A DNA stretch of 64,000 nucleotides from Stutzerimonas sp. S1 (GTDB taxonomy: Bacteria; Pseudomonadota; Gammaproteobacteria; Pseudomonadales; Pseudomonadaceae): positions 1 to 64,000 of the forward strand of contig NZ_JAOEIY010000006.1 of the NCBI RefSeq assembly GCF_025966695.1, given 5' to 3'. A program made the position numbers and the translations under genes. Shown piece by piece: positions 21,133 through 29,321 of this stretch (positions within the stretch are counted from its first letter, which is position 1; every line of letters starts with the position of its first letter). Below the pieces are notes generated by a model, which saw only the letters and a list, made by a program, of their open reading frames with translations, was not told the DNA's origin and ran no database searches.

Positions 21133-22017
21133 ATGCGAATGCGCCTGATGCTGTTGGGCGGCGGCAATGCCCTGGGGCAGGCGCTCATCCGCCTCGGTGC
21201 GGAGGAGGACATTGGCTTCCTCGCACCGCGGCCGCCCGCTCAGGGCTGGGACGCGGCCAGCCTCACCCAGTTGCTCGATGACAACCGTCCGGATGTCGTG
21301 ATCAATCTGGCCTACTACTTCGACTGGTTCCAGAGCAGCCAGGTCGACGAAGCTGCCCTGGGTAGCCAGGAACGCGCCGTCGAAAGGCTCGCGGAGCTAT
21401 GTCAGCACCACGATTTCATCCTGTTGCAACCATCGAGCTACCGCGTATTCGATGGCGCGCGGACCACCGCCTACAGCGAAAAGGACGAAGTCGCACCACT
21501 CGACACGCGTAGCCAGGCTCTGTGCCGTTTCGAGCAGAGCGTCCGAGCGCTTTGTCCGCGGCATGTGCTGCTGCGCTTCGGCTGGCTGCTCGACGAAAGC
21601 GCAGATGGCATCCTCGGGCGATTCCTGCAACGTCTCGAGCAAGGTGAGTCGATTGATCTCGCCGATGACCGACGTGGTAATCCGACGCCGGCGGACGATG
21701 CCGCGCGGGTGTTGCTGGCGGTGATCAAGCAGCTCGATTGTCAGGCGCCACTCTGGGGTACCTATCACTATGGCGGCCATGAGGCGTCGACGCCGCTGCT
21801 GGTTGGACAGGCGATCCTCGCCGAGGCTGCCAAGCATCGCCAGCTGAGTGCCGAGATTCTGCAGCCGACCGCGCACGCGGATTGCTCGGATGCCGATGAC
21901 GAGCCGCAGCATGGCGTGCTGGCTTGCAAGAAAATCTTCAATACCTTCGGAATCAAGCCGCGCGCCTGGCGTGCCGGATTGCCTTCCCTGCTGGAGCGTT
22001 ATTACCGTCATGGCTGA
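21133..22017 (+). CDS. RmlD-like sugar-nucleotide reductase/epimerase family protein
   Basis: This 294-residue protein has an N-terminal Rossmann-like start (MLLGGGNALGQALIRLG) and an overall RmlD-substrate-binding layout. The usual YxxxK pair is not clean: YRVFDGARTTAYSEKDE lies where the catalytic loop is expected. The specific reaction is unknown. It corresponds to the hypothetical gene beside the epimerase and oprG in P. aeruginosa (PA4069-like, from memory). It overlaps the next gene by eight bases. The ATG at 21139 is an alternative start. Confidence 0.7.
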   Translation: MRMRLMLLGGGNALGQALIRLGAEEDIGFLAPRPPAQGWDAASLTQLLDDNRPDVVINLAYYFDWFQSSQVDEAALGSQERAVERLAELCQHHDFILLQPSSYRVFDGARTTAYSEKDEVAPLDTRSQALCRFEQSVRALCPRHVLLRFGWLLDESADGILGRFLQRLEQGESIDLADDRRGNPTPADDAARVLLAVIKQLDCQAPLWGTYHYGGHEASTPLLVGQAILAEAAKHRQLSAEILQPTAHADCSDADDEPQHGVLACKKIFNTFGIKPRAWRAGLPSLLERYYRHG

Positions 22018-22939
22018 CCGTCCCATCCTTGTCACCGGCGGCGCCGGTTTCATCGGCTCCAACCTCGTCGACGCGTTGCTGGCGCGCGGCTATTCGGTGC
22101 GGGTGCTGGACAACCTGTCGACCGGCAAGCGCGCCAACCTGCCGGACGATGAGCGCGTCGAGCTGGCGGTGGGCGACGTCGCCGATGCCGCTTGTGTTCG
22201 TCGGGCGATGAGCGGTTGTCAGGCGGTGGTCCATCTGGCTGCTGTGGCCTCGGTGCAGGCATCGGTGGAAGATCCGATCGGGACTCACCAGAGCAATCTG
22301 ATCGGCACGCTGAATGTCTGCGAGGCCATGCGCGCCGAGGGCGTGACGCGGGTACTGTTCGCCTCCAGTGCAGCGGTGTATGGCAACAATGGCGAAGGGG
22401 AGGCCATCGACGAAAGCACGCCGACGGCGCCGCTGACGCCTTATGCAGCGGACAAGCTCGCCAGCGAGCACTATCTGGATTTCTATCGTCGCCAGCACGG
22501 ACTGGAGCCCGCAATCTTCCGCTTCTTCAATATCTATGGTCCGCGCCAGGATCCCGCCTCGCCGTACTCGGGAGTAATCAGCATCTTCACCGGGCGCGCG
22601 CAGAAAGGCATGCCGATCAGCGTGTTCGGTGATGGTGAGCAGACGCGTGATTTCATCTATGTCGGTGATCTGGTGGAGGTGCTGGTGCAGGCGTTGGAAG
22701 CGCCAGTAGTGGAGCAGGGTGTAGTGAATGTTGGGCTGAATCAGGCTACGTCGTTGAAGCAGCTGCTCGCGGCGATCGGTGATGTGCTGGGTGGGTTGCC
22801 TGCAGTGAGCTATCAGGCGCCTCGTTCGGGCGATATCCGCCACTCGCGGGCGAACAACGCGCGGCTGCTGCAACGCTACCGGTTGCCGGAGCCGCCGACC
22901 AGCATGCGCGCCGGGCTGGCCAAGTTGCTGGGTAGGTAA
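22010..22939 (+). CDS. NAD-dependent epimerase/dehydratase, GalE-like
   Basis: This 309-residue extended short-chain dehydrogenase has the NAD motif TGGAGFIGSNLVDALLARG at residue 9, an Asp that binds the adenosine ribose in VLDNLSTGKRANL, a serine motif FASSAAVYG and a catalytic YxxxK (YAADK). The family converts UDP-sugars such as UDP-glucose and UDP-galactose; the actual substrate cannot be read from sequence. The start at 22010 lies inside the end of the previous gene, suggesting coupled translation. PA4068-like. Confidence 0.82.
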   Translation: MADRPILVTGGAGFIGSNLVDALLARGYSVRVLDNLSTGKRANLPDDERVELAVGDVADAACVRRAMSGCQAVVHLAAVASVQASVEDPIGTHQSNLIGTLNVCEAMRAEGVTRVLFASSAAVYGNNGEGEAIDESTPTAPLTPYAADKLASEHYLDFYRRQHGLEPAIFRFFNIYGPRQDPASPYSGVISIFTGRAQKGMPISVFGDGEQTRDFIYVGDLVEVLVQALEAPVVEQGVVNVGLNQATSLKQLLAAIGDVLGGLPAVSYQAPRSGDIRHSRANNARLLQRYRLPEPPTSMRAGLAKLLGR

Positions 22940-22955
22940 GCGAATCCGGAAAATA

Positions 22956-22982
22956 CAAAAGGCGCCGATTGGCGCCTTTTGT
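22956..22982. terminator. Bidirectional terminator between the epimerase gene and oprG
   Basis: CAAAAGGCGCC-GATT-GGCGCCTTTTG, with T runs on both strands. It separates two convergent genes and can serve both. Confidence 0.9.
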
Positions 22983-23012
22983 TTGTCTGCGATTCGGCGA
23001 ATGCCGGTTGCG

Positions 23013-23696
23013 TCAGAACTTGTAGCCGAGGCCGACCATGTAGACGAAGGGGTCTACATCGACGTCAACTTTGACTTTGTTGCCAGCCAGATGGGTCGTA
23101 CCTTCGGTGTCGATATCGATGTAGCGAACCTGGGCGTTGAGCATGACGTTCTCAGTCAGCATGTAATCCATGCCTACCTGCGCTGCCAAGCCCCAGGAGT
23201 CTTTCAGATCGAGGCCGTTGAAGCCTTTGTCTTCGGCGCTGCTGCTCAGTTCGGTGTCGAAGAACCAGGTGTAGTTGATGCCTGCGCCGACATAAGGCTG
23301 GAAGGCCGATTTGCTGTCGAGCGGGTAGTAAATCACGCTCAGGGTCGGCGGCAGGTGCTTGAGGCTGCCCAGTTTGCCGTTCAGTTGGTCAAATCCTGCC
23401 GGCATGCCTTTCACGCCAACATCATGGCTGAACGGAGTGGCCGCCAGTAGCTCGATACCAACTTTGTCGGTCAGCATGTAGGCGAAGTTCAGACCTAGCT
23501 GGGTATCGCTGTCCAGCGTGGCCTTGGTCCCGGCGATATCGCCAAGGAGCGCGTGATTGATGTCGCTGCTGTCTTCATGCGGATCAACGGTAACCGCACC
23601 AGCGCGGACGATGATGTCCCCGGCCTCGAAGGCCTGGGCGAAAGGGGCGGCCAGCGCCAGGGCCAGCGCGGAGGCGGTGAACAGGGTCTTGCGCAT
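23013..23696 (-). CDS. oprG: Outer-membrane porin OprG (OmpW family)
   Basis: This 227-residue OmpW-family protein forms an eight-stranded outer-membrane barrel for small hydrophobic or amino-acid-like molecules. A signal peptide MRKTLFTASALALALAAPFA ends near AQA at residue 21. Family motifs include GDIIVRAGAVTVDPHEDSS, LPPTLSVIYYPL and the terminal YMVGLGYKF with C-terminal Phe. It matches P. aeruginosa OprG closely, and the gene order with the epimerase and the zinc operon is the same. An ANR-like box lies upstream. The ATG at 23696 begins the signal peptide; longer starts are not supported. Confidence 0.92.
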   Translation of the reverse strand: MRKTLFTASALALALAAPFAQAFEAGDIIVRAGAVTVDPHEDSSDINHALLGDIAGTKATLDSDTQLGLNFAYMLTDKVGIELLAATPFSHDVGVKGMPAGFDQLNGKLGSLKHLPPTLSVIYYPLDSKSAFQPYVGAGINYTWFFDTELSSSAEDKGFNGLDLKDSWGLAAQVGMDYMLTENVMLNAQVRYIDIDTEGTTHLAGNKVKVDVDVDPFVYMVGLGYKF

Positions 23697-23761
23697 AATG
23701 CTTGCTCCATCGTGTGTTAGCTGTGTTGGAGCCCATGGTAGAGAGTGGGTTACTGGCAATT

Positions 23762-23775
23762 TTGACTCAGCTCAA
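23762..23775 (-). promoter_or_regulatory. ANR/FNR-like box upstream of oprG
   Basis: On the minus strand the site reads TTGAG-N4-GTCAA (plus strand TTGAC-N4-CTCAA), 8/10 to TTGAT-N4-ATCAA. A -10-like TACCAT lies at 23735-23740, so the box is centred about 41 bases upstream of the likely start, as in class II FNR-type promoters. oprG in P. aeruginosa is known as ANR-dependent. Confidence 0.7.
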
Positions 23776-23812
23776 TGAAACGCGAGGACTGCCCTGCGAC
23801 GTATTGCCCGGG

Positions 23813-23848
23813 TTGCTTTGCGTCAATGGGAAGATGATAATGTTTCTC
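23813..23848 (+). promoter_or_regulatory. Promoter with overlapping Fur-like box, TonB operon
   Basis: TTGCTT at 23813-23818, 17 bases, GATAAT at 23836-23841. A 19-base Fur-like site at 23830-23848 (GAAGATGATAATGTTTCTC) matches 14/19 of the consensus built from GATAAT hexamers and covers the -10. It is 33 bases before the first gene of the operon. This arrangement would give iron repression. Confidence 0.65.
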
Positions 23849-23880
23849 TTTTGAGTTAAGTCCTCCAGCAAGGATCCTTC

Positions 23881-24660
23881 ATGTCTTCCTTTATTCCCCG
23901 CCTGACGGCGGTTGTCGTGTTGTCGTGCTACCTGGGCACGGCCCCGTCGGTGGCGGCCCCACTGGACGCCGCGCTGAACGAGAGCGAGCGCCTGGCGGCC
24001 GAGGCAGCGGCTTCCCAGCAGCGTATCGAGCAGCTCGACGATGCGACCCGGCAGATGCTTAACGAATACCGCAGCGCGCTGCAGCAGACCGAAGCGCTGA
24101 AGGCGTACAACAAGCAGCTGGTCGAGCTCACCGCCGCGCAACGCAAGGAGTTGGAAGGTTTCCAGCGTCAGCTGGATGGCATCGAGCGTACGCAGGAGGC
24201 GGTCACTCCGCAGATGGGGCGCATGGTCGAAGTGCTTGGTGAGTTCATCGCGGCGGACCTGCCGTTCTTGCCGGAGGAGCGCGCCGATCGCCTGGCGAGC
24301 CTGCAGGACATGCTGCCACGTGCCGATGTGAGTCTGGCTGAGAAGTACCGCCGCATCCTCGAGGCCTATCAGATCGAGAGCGATTATGGCCGCACCCTGG
24401 AAGCTTGGCGCGGCGAGCTGCCGGTGGACGGCGGCGCGCTTAGCGTCGAGTTCCTGCGCCTGGGGCGGGTGATGCTTTATTACCAGACGCTGGATGCACA
24501 CGAGAGCGGCTGGTGGAATCCGCAGAGCCGCAGTTGGGAAGTGCTCGACGGTGACGCGCGGCGGCCGATTACTCAGGCCATTGCCGTGGCGCGCCAGCAG
24601 CAGGCGCCGACTTATCTGGAGCTACCCGTGAAGACCCTGGCCAAGGAGGTCGCGCAATGA
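23881..24660 (+). CDS. DUF3450 periplasmic protein of a TonB system
   Basis: This 259-residue DUF3450 protein has a signal peptide (about residues 1-25, ending near SVAA), followed by a long coiled coil (residues 30-110, rich in Glu, Gln and Ala). It is the first gene of a six-gene set: DUF3450, TtpC-like, ExbB, ExbD, TonB, TPR. In Vibrio the TonB2-type systems carry the same DUF3450/TtpC partners, thought to couple the ExbB-ExbD motor to TonB across the periplasm. The exact role is unknown. Its stop overlaps the next start (ATGA). Confidence 0.82.
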   Translation: MSSFIPRLTAVVVLSCYLGTAPSVAAPLDAALNESERLAAEAAASQQRIEQLDDATRQMLNEYRSALQQTEALKAYNKQLVELTAAQRKELEGFQRQLDGIERTQEAVTPQMGRMVEVLGEFIAADLPFLPEERADRLASLQDMLPRADVSLAEKYRRILEAYQIESDYGRTLEAWRGELPVDGGALSVEFLRLGRVMLYYQTLDAHESGWWNPQSRSWEVLDGDARRPITQAIAVARQQQAPTYLELPVKTLAKEVAQ

Positions 24661-26003
24661 ATCGTCTGCTGTCGTTATTCGCGCTCGCTCTGCTACCAGC
24701 GCTGGTGCAGGCTGCCGAGCCGCTGAGCCCGGATCAGTTGCTGGAGCGCATCCGCAGCGAGCGTGCCGCCGAGGTCAGCGCCATGCAGGCACGGGAGCAG
24801 GCATTCATCCGCGACCGCGGCGAGCAGGCGCAATTGCTCGCGCGTGCCAAGGCGGCGCTGGATCAGCAGCAGGCCGAGGCGGAGCGCCTGAAGGGCGAGT
24901 TCGACCGCCAGGAGGCGCAACTGGCCGAGCAGGAGAAACTGCTGGCACAGCGTGTCGGGCACTTGGGCGAGCTGTTCGGCGTGGTTCGCCAGAGCGCCGG
25001 AGATATCGCCGGCCAGTGGCAGGACAGCCTGCTCAATGTGCAATACCCCGAACGCCTGCAGCGCCTGCGCAGTCTCGCCGAGAGCCGTGCCTTGCCATCC
25101 GCCGAGGACCTCGACGGCTTCTGGATGGCGTTGCTTGAGGATCTGGCCGCTAGCGGCCGAGTCGAGCAAGTCGAGTTGCCGGTTGTCGGCGCCGACGGTC
25201 GTCGCAGTGAGCAGCCGGTACTTCGCGTTGGCAGCTTCTCGGCATTCAGCCAGGACGCCTTGCTGCGTTACGACGCCGACGCCGGCCAGTTGCTAGAGCC
25301 GGCGCGGCAGCCTTCCGAGCGAAGCATGATCGATGACTACCTCGCCAGCGATGCACCGCTGGCGACCCTGCCGGTGGATCCCAGTCGCGGAACGCTGCTC
25401 GCGCAACTGCAGCGCCAGCCGCAGCTGTGGGACCGGATCCAGCAGGGCGGCCTGGTTGGCTGGGTGATTCTGGTGCTCGGCGCCATCGGACTGCTGTTGG
25501 CGATCTGGCGGATGGTCTATCTCGGCGGTGTTGGCCGCAAGGTCGGCAGCCAGATGCGCGAACTCAATCAACCGCGCACCGACAATCCGCTGGGGCGGAT
25601 CATCGGTGTGCTCGGACCCAAACCGCAGTTGTCGGACCTGGAAACGCTTGAACTCAAGCTCGACGAAGCGATCCTTCAGGAAACGCCCCCGCTCGAGCGT
25701 GGCCAGCCGCTGCTCAAGCTGCTCGCCGCGGTGGCGCCACTGCTTGGCCTGCTCGGCACCGTGACCGGCATGATCATTACCTTCCAGGCGATCACTCAGA
25801 GCGGGGGTGGCGATTCGCGGCTGATGGCCGAAGGTATTTCCCAGGCGCTGGTGACTACGGTACTGGGCCTGGTGGTGGCGATTCCGCTGCTGTTTCTGCA
25901 CAGCCTGTTGGCCAGTCGCAGCAAGGCATTGATCCAGTTGCTGGAGCAGCAGAGTGCCGGTCTGATCGCCCTGCACCTGTCGGGGGCGCCGCGCCGTGAC
26001 TGA
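24657..26003 (+). CDS. TtpC-like MotA/TolQ/ExbB proton channel with long periplasmic domain
   Basis: This 448-residue protein has a signal peptide (MNRLLSLFALALLPALVQA), a coiled-coil periplasmic region to about residue 250, a membrane segment at about 262-285 (GWVILVLGAIGLLLAIW), then the ExbB/TolQ core with LLGLLGTVTGMIITFQAI near residue 363 and the last membrane helix near 400-420. This layout is that of TtpC, the extra motor protein of Vibrio-type TonB2 systems. It overlaps both neighbours by short stretches. Confidence 0.85.
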   Translation: MNRLLSLFALALLPALVQAAEPLSPDQLLERIRSERAAEVSAMQAREQAFIRDRGEQAQLLARAKAALDQQQAEAERLKGEFDRQEAQLAEQEKLLAQRVGHLGELFGVVRQSAGDIAGQWQDSLLNVQYPERLQRLRSLAESRALPSAEDLDGFWMALLEDLAASGRVEQVELPVVGADGRRSEQPVLRVGSFSAFSQDALLRYDADAGQLLEPARQPSERSMIDDYLASDAPLATLPVDPSRGTLLAQLQRQPQLWDRIQQGGLVGWVILVLGAIGLLLAIWRMVYLGGVGRKVGSQMRELNQPRTDNPLGRIIGVLGPKPQLSDLETLELKLDEAILQETPPLERGQPLLKLLAAVAPLLGLLGTVTGMIITFQAITQSGGGDSRLMAEGISQALVTTVLGLVVAIPLLFLHSLLASRSKALIQLLEQQSAGLIALHLSGAPRRD

Positions 26004-26541
26004 TCTGTACGCCCGCTGGTTGAGCCTGGTCGATGGCAGCTACGCGCTGCTCGACTTCATGGCGGCTGGCGGCGCGGTGATGTGGGCTTTGGCGGCGCTG
26101 TGCGTGCTCTACTGGACGCTGGTGTTCGAGCGCCTGTGGTTCATGCGGCGAATCTTCCCGCATTGGGTCGAGGCGCGTCGGCAGGCCTGGGCGCAGCTGG
26201 ATGGCGACCCCGGCAGCTGGCAGCGCGCGGTGCGTGCGGCCTGGTTGGCGCAGGCGCAGCAGCAGCTCACCGGTCCGTTACGGCTGAGCAAGACGCTGGT
26301 GGCGATGTACCCGCTGCTTGGCCTGCTCGGCACCGTCAGCGGCATGATTGCGGTATTCGACGTGCTGGCGCTGAACGGCACCGGCAATCCTCGCGGCATG
26401 GCCGCGGGCGTCTGGCAGGCGACCCTGCCGACCATGGCCGGCATGGTGCTGGCCATCACTGGACTGTTCAGCCTGGCGCGCCTCGAGCGAATCGCGCGCC
26501 AGTCTCTCGACCGGCTGGCCGACCAGCTGCGTCACGACTGA
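25996..26541 (+). CDS. exbB: ExbB-like biopolymer transport protein
   Basis: This 181-residue ExbB has three membrane helices; the core motif is LLGLLGTVSGMIAVFDVLAL near residue 109. With ExbD it forms the proton-driven motor that energises TonB in the inner membrane. It is shorter than the TtpC-like upstream gene, which carries a second ExbB-type core. It starts eight bases before that gene ends. Confidence 0.88.
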   Translation: MTDLYARWLSLVDGSYALLDFMAAGGAVMWALAALCVLYWTLVFERLWFMRRIFPHWVEARRQAWAQLDGDPGSWQRAVRAAWLAQAQQQLTGPLRLSKTLVAMYPLLGLLGTVSGMIAVFDVLALNGTGNPRGMAAGVWQATLPTMAGMVLAITGLFSLARLERIARQSLDRLADQLRHD

Positions 26542-26551
26542 GGATTTGCGG

Positions 26552-26965
26552 ATGCGTATGCGTCGCCACCATTACCAGCAGGATGAAGACACCGGCATCG
26601 ACCTGACGCCGATGCTCGACGTGGTGTTCATCATGCTGATCTTCTTCATCGTCACCAGCTCCTTCATCAAGGAGTCCGGTGTCGAAGTAAAACGGCCGCA
26701 GGCCGACACTGCCAGCGCCCAGGACAAAGGCAACATTCTTATCGCCGTCACCGCCGACGGTCAGGTGTGGATCGACAAGCAGGCCGTGGATGTGCGCAGC
26801 GTGCGCGCTCATGTCGAGCGACTGCGCGTCGATCAGCCGGACGGTGCCGTGGTGGTGCAGGCCGATCAGGATGCGCGCACCGGGCTGGTGGTCCGGGTCA
26901 TGGACCAGGCGCGCCAGGCCGGCGTGCATGATGTGGCCTTGGCAGCCAGCACGGGCGCGCAGTGA
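26552..26965 (+). CDS. exbD: ExbD-like biopolymer transport protein
   Basis: This 137-residue ExbD has one N-terminal membrane helix (VVFIMLIFFIVTSSF) preceded by the conserved IDLTPMLD, whose final aspartate is the proton-path residue of the family, then a periplasmic domain. The ATG at 26552 is chosen for its AGGA spacing; a TTG at 26546 and an ATG at 26558 are in frame. Its stop overlaps the tonB start (TGATG). Confidence 0.88.
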   Translation: MRMRRHHYQQDEDTGIDLTPMLDVVFIMLIFFIVTSSFIKESGVEVKRPQADTASAQDKGNILIAVTADGQVWIDKQAVDVRSVRAHVERLRVDQPDGAVVVQADQDARTGLVVRVMDQARQAGVHDVALAASTGAQ

Positions 26966-27675
26966 TGAGCGCAACGGTGCGGCTGGCATTGTCCTTCCTG
27001 GCCGCCTGCGTGGTGGCGCTGCTGCTGTTCGCACTGATGCTGAGCATGGTCAATCCGCCGCGCGGCAAGGTGGTAGAGGATCCGGTGGCGATCGCCAATT
27101 TCGTCCGCATGGATGGACGCAACGAGGCAGCCGCGACCCGTTCACGGCAGCAGGCGCCACAACCGCCGCAGCCGAAGACGCCGCAACCCCCGACGCCGCC
27201 GACGCCGACTATGGCGACGCCGCAGGCCAACCTGCCGAAACTCGATCTCGACCTGCCGAACATCGATGCCAGCGTATCGGTGGCCGCCGCACCGACACCG
27301 AGTCTGTCCGGACTCACCGCCGCGGCGACTGCGCCGGCAGCCGCGCCGGCCCCGGCGAGCGCTGCCTCCGAAGTCGCCGGACAGCCTGGCGGGCCGGAGC
27401 AGGAAGTGATGCCGCTCAATGATGTACGCCCCGAGTATCCCTATCGCGCACGCCAGCAGGGCATCGAAGGACATATCAAGTTGGCCTTCACCATCAATCC
27501 GCAGGGGCGGGTGGAGAATATTCGCGTACTGGAGGCTTCGCCGCGCAACGTCTTCGACCGCGAGGCGCGTCGTGCCGCGGCGCGCTGGCGTTTCGCACCG
27601 CGTACCGAGAACGGCGTGGCAGTGTCCCGCGAAGCGGTGAAAACCCTGCACTTCCGTTTGCAAGGAGGACGCTGA
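26965..27675 (+). CDS. tonB: TonB-family energy transducer
   Basis: This 236-residue TonB has one N-terminal membrane helix (residues 5-28), a proline-rich spacer at about residues 60-85 (PQPPQPKTPQPPTPPTPT), an Ala/Pro region, and a C-terminal TonB domain from about residue 150 (RPEYPYRARQQGIEGHIKLA). It carries energy from ExbBD to outer-membrane receptors; candidate clients include the BtuB receptor at 45776. The ATG at 26965 is preferred to the GTG at 26962. Confidence 0.9.
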   Translation: MSATVRLALSFLAACVVALLLFALMLSMVNPPRGKVVEDPVAIANFVRMDGRNEAAATRSRQQAPQPPQPKTPQPPTPPTPTMATPQANLPKLDLDLPNIDASVSVAAAPTPSLSGLTAAATAPAAAPAPASAASEVAGQPGGPEQEVMPLNDVRPEYPYRARQQGIEGHIKLAFTINPQGRVENIRVLEASPRNVFDREARRAAARWRFAPRTENGVAVSREAVKTLHFRLQGGR

Positions 27676-27676
27676 G

Positions 27677-28768
27677 ATGTCTCGTCTGCTGATCCTGTTG
27701 TTGCTTTGCCTCAGCGTCACGGTGCATGCCGCGCAGAGTATTGATCCGGCGATCTTCATGGCGCTCGAGCGGGCACAGGCGGCGCAGGGCAAAGGTGACT
27801 TTGCGGCTGCCGGCAAGGCACTGGCCGGCATCGAGGCAAAAGCCGGCAGCGTCGAAGAGGCCCTGCTGTGGCGCAGCCGTGGCTACCTGGCCTGGGCCGA
27901 GGGTAACAATCGACAGGCACTGGAGTGGCTGGAGAAGGCTGTCGCCAGCGGCAAGCTGGACGAGGCACTGCTGGCTGGCGAGCGACTCAACCTGGCCCGG
28001 TTGAATCTCGGCGAGCGACGGTATGCCAAGGTGATCAGTCTGCTGTCATCGGCCCCGCAGGCAGACGAGGAAGTGCTGCAGATGCTGGTGCAGGCCTATC
28101 AGGGGCTCGGCCAGCATGCCAAGGCGTTGCCACTTGCCGAGCGCTACGTTCAGGCCAACCCGCGCGCCGGTGACACCTGGTTGCAGTTCCTGGTTGCCGG
28201 CAATGCCGAACTCAAGCGCTATCAGGCCGCCGAGCGTTGGCAGCGTGAGTTGCTGCTGCGCCACCCCGAACAGGTCAAGACCTGGCGGCAGCTTGCCGGT
28301 CTACAGCAACTCGCCGGTGCCGAGGACAAGGCGCTCGCGACGCTGCGTACCGCACATGCCAAGGGCCTGCGCTTCAGCGAGGCGGAGCTGGACAACCTGG
28401 TGCTGCTGGCCAGTGCCGCCAACCAGCCGTGGCAGGGGGCCAAGCTGCTGGAGGGCATGCTTGAATCCGGCCTGCTGGCGAGCAATGGCACCCGCCGCGA
28501 GCGGCTCGGCATGCTCTGGTGGCAGGCGCGCGAGCGTGGCGCGGCGGCGAAGATCTATCGCGAGCTGGCCAGTCAGTCCGGCGCCGCCAAGTTCTGGATG
28601 AATGTCGCGCAGCTGGAACTCGAACAGGCGCATTGGCAGGCCGGACTGGATGCGCTGAAGCAGGCCGAGCGGGCCGGGGCCGAGCGACGCAAGGTGCGTG
28701 CCTGGCGCCAATGGGCCGAGGGCGAGCTGAGCTTCGAGCGCGAACGGCAGATCGCCCGCGCTGGCTGA
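27677..28768 (+). CDS. TPR-repeat periplasmic protein of the TonB operon
   Basis: This 363-residue protein has a signal peptide (MSRLLILLLLCLSVTVHA) and helical repeats resembling TPRs throughout, for example LLWRSRGYLAWAEGNNRQAL and YQGLGQHAKALPLAERYVQA. It is the last gene of the operon and lies two bases after tonB. Equivalent Vibrio TonB2 clusters end with a TPR gene. The partner is unknown. Confidence 0.75.
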   Translation: MSRLLILLLLCLSVTVHAAQSIDPAIFMALERAQAAQGKGDFAAAGKALAGIEAKAGSVEEALLWRSRGYLAWAEGNNRQALEWLEKAVASGKLDEALLAGERLNLARLNLGERRYAKVISLLSSAPQADEEVLQMLVQAYQGLGQHAKALPLAERYVQANPRAGDTWLQFLVAGNAELKRYQAAERWQRELLLRHPEQVKTWRQLAGLQQLAGAEDKALATLRTAHAKGLRFSEAELDNLVLLASAANQPWQGAKLLEGMLESGLLASNGTRRERLGMLWWQARERGAAAKIYRELASQSGAAKFWMNVAQLELEQAHWQAGLDALKQAERAGAERRKVRAWRQWAEGELSFERERQIARAG

Positions 28769-28803
28769 GCGGCAACGCTGACCGACGAGCGCGGCGCGAC
28801 ACC

Positions 28804-29313
28804 TTATTCCAATTCGTACAGCTCGATCTTCTGCGCCACCATCCGATAACCTGCTTCGGCTAGCTCGCTGCTGGCCGGCTCGACAGCGAGCGGCCCTTCG
28901 ATCCAGTACGGCTGATACAGCTCGTCGACCTTGACGCCCAGCTCGCTGGTAGCGTGCACGATCTGGTTCGACGGTGGCGGCGGCACGTGGATGCAGGCGC
29001 CGAAGTAGGGCACCAGCAGGAACTCGATGACCCGCCCGTCGCTATCCATGTCCAGCGGCACGATGTAACCGGGGAGCCTGGCGATGATGCCGTCCAGTTC
29101 CTGCACCACCGGTGCGGCTGGCGACTGTTGCTGTGCCGCAGGACCGCTCTCGGCGGCCAGCGCATCGGCCAGCTGCGACAGATCGTGCAGCGGCGTCGGC
29201 GGTGGCGCTGGCGGCGCGCCCTCGGGGATCAGTTCCGACCATTGCAGCAGGCGCGCCTCGCCAGCGAAGGCGGCAGGCAGGACCAGCAGCAGGGCGAGCA
29301 GCAAACGCGACAT
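28804..29313 (-). CDS. DUF3299 periplasmic protein of zinc-starvation operon
   Basis: This 169-residue DUF3299 protein has a signal peptide (MSRLLLALLLVLPAAFA). The conserved core reads RLPGYIVPLDMDSDGRVIEF and LVPYFGACIHVPPPPSNQIV; its Cys-Ile-His segment is a possible metal site. It ends the operon DUF2796-ABC ATPase-permease-DUF3299 (PA4063-PA4066-like). Start at 29313 with SD GAGGAAG; an ATG at 29325 overlaps the permease stop. Confidence 0.8.
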   Translation of the reverse strand: MSRLLLALLLVLPAAFAGEARLLQWSELIPEGAPPAPPPTPLHDLSQLADALAAESGPAAQQQSPAAPVVQELDGIIARLPGYIVPLDMDSDGRVIEFLLVPYFGACIHVPPPPSNQIVHATSELGVKVDELYQPYWIEGPLAVEPASSELAEAGYRMVAQKIELYELE

Positions 29314-29321
29314 GGGCTTCC

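Noticed and set aside
24657-26003. MotA flagellar stator
   Set aside because: The ExbB/TolQ core, DUF3450 neighbour and ExbD-TonB partners point to a TonB system; no MotB peptidoglycan-binding gene is present.
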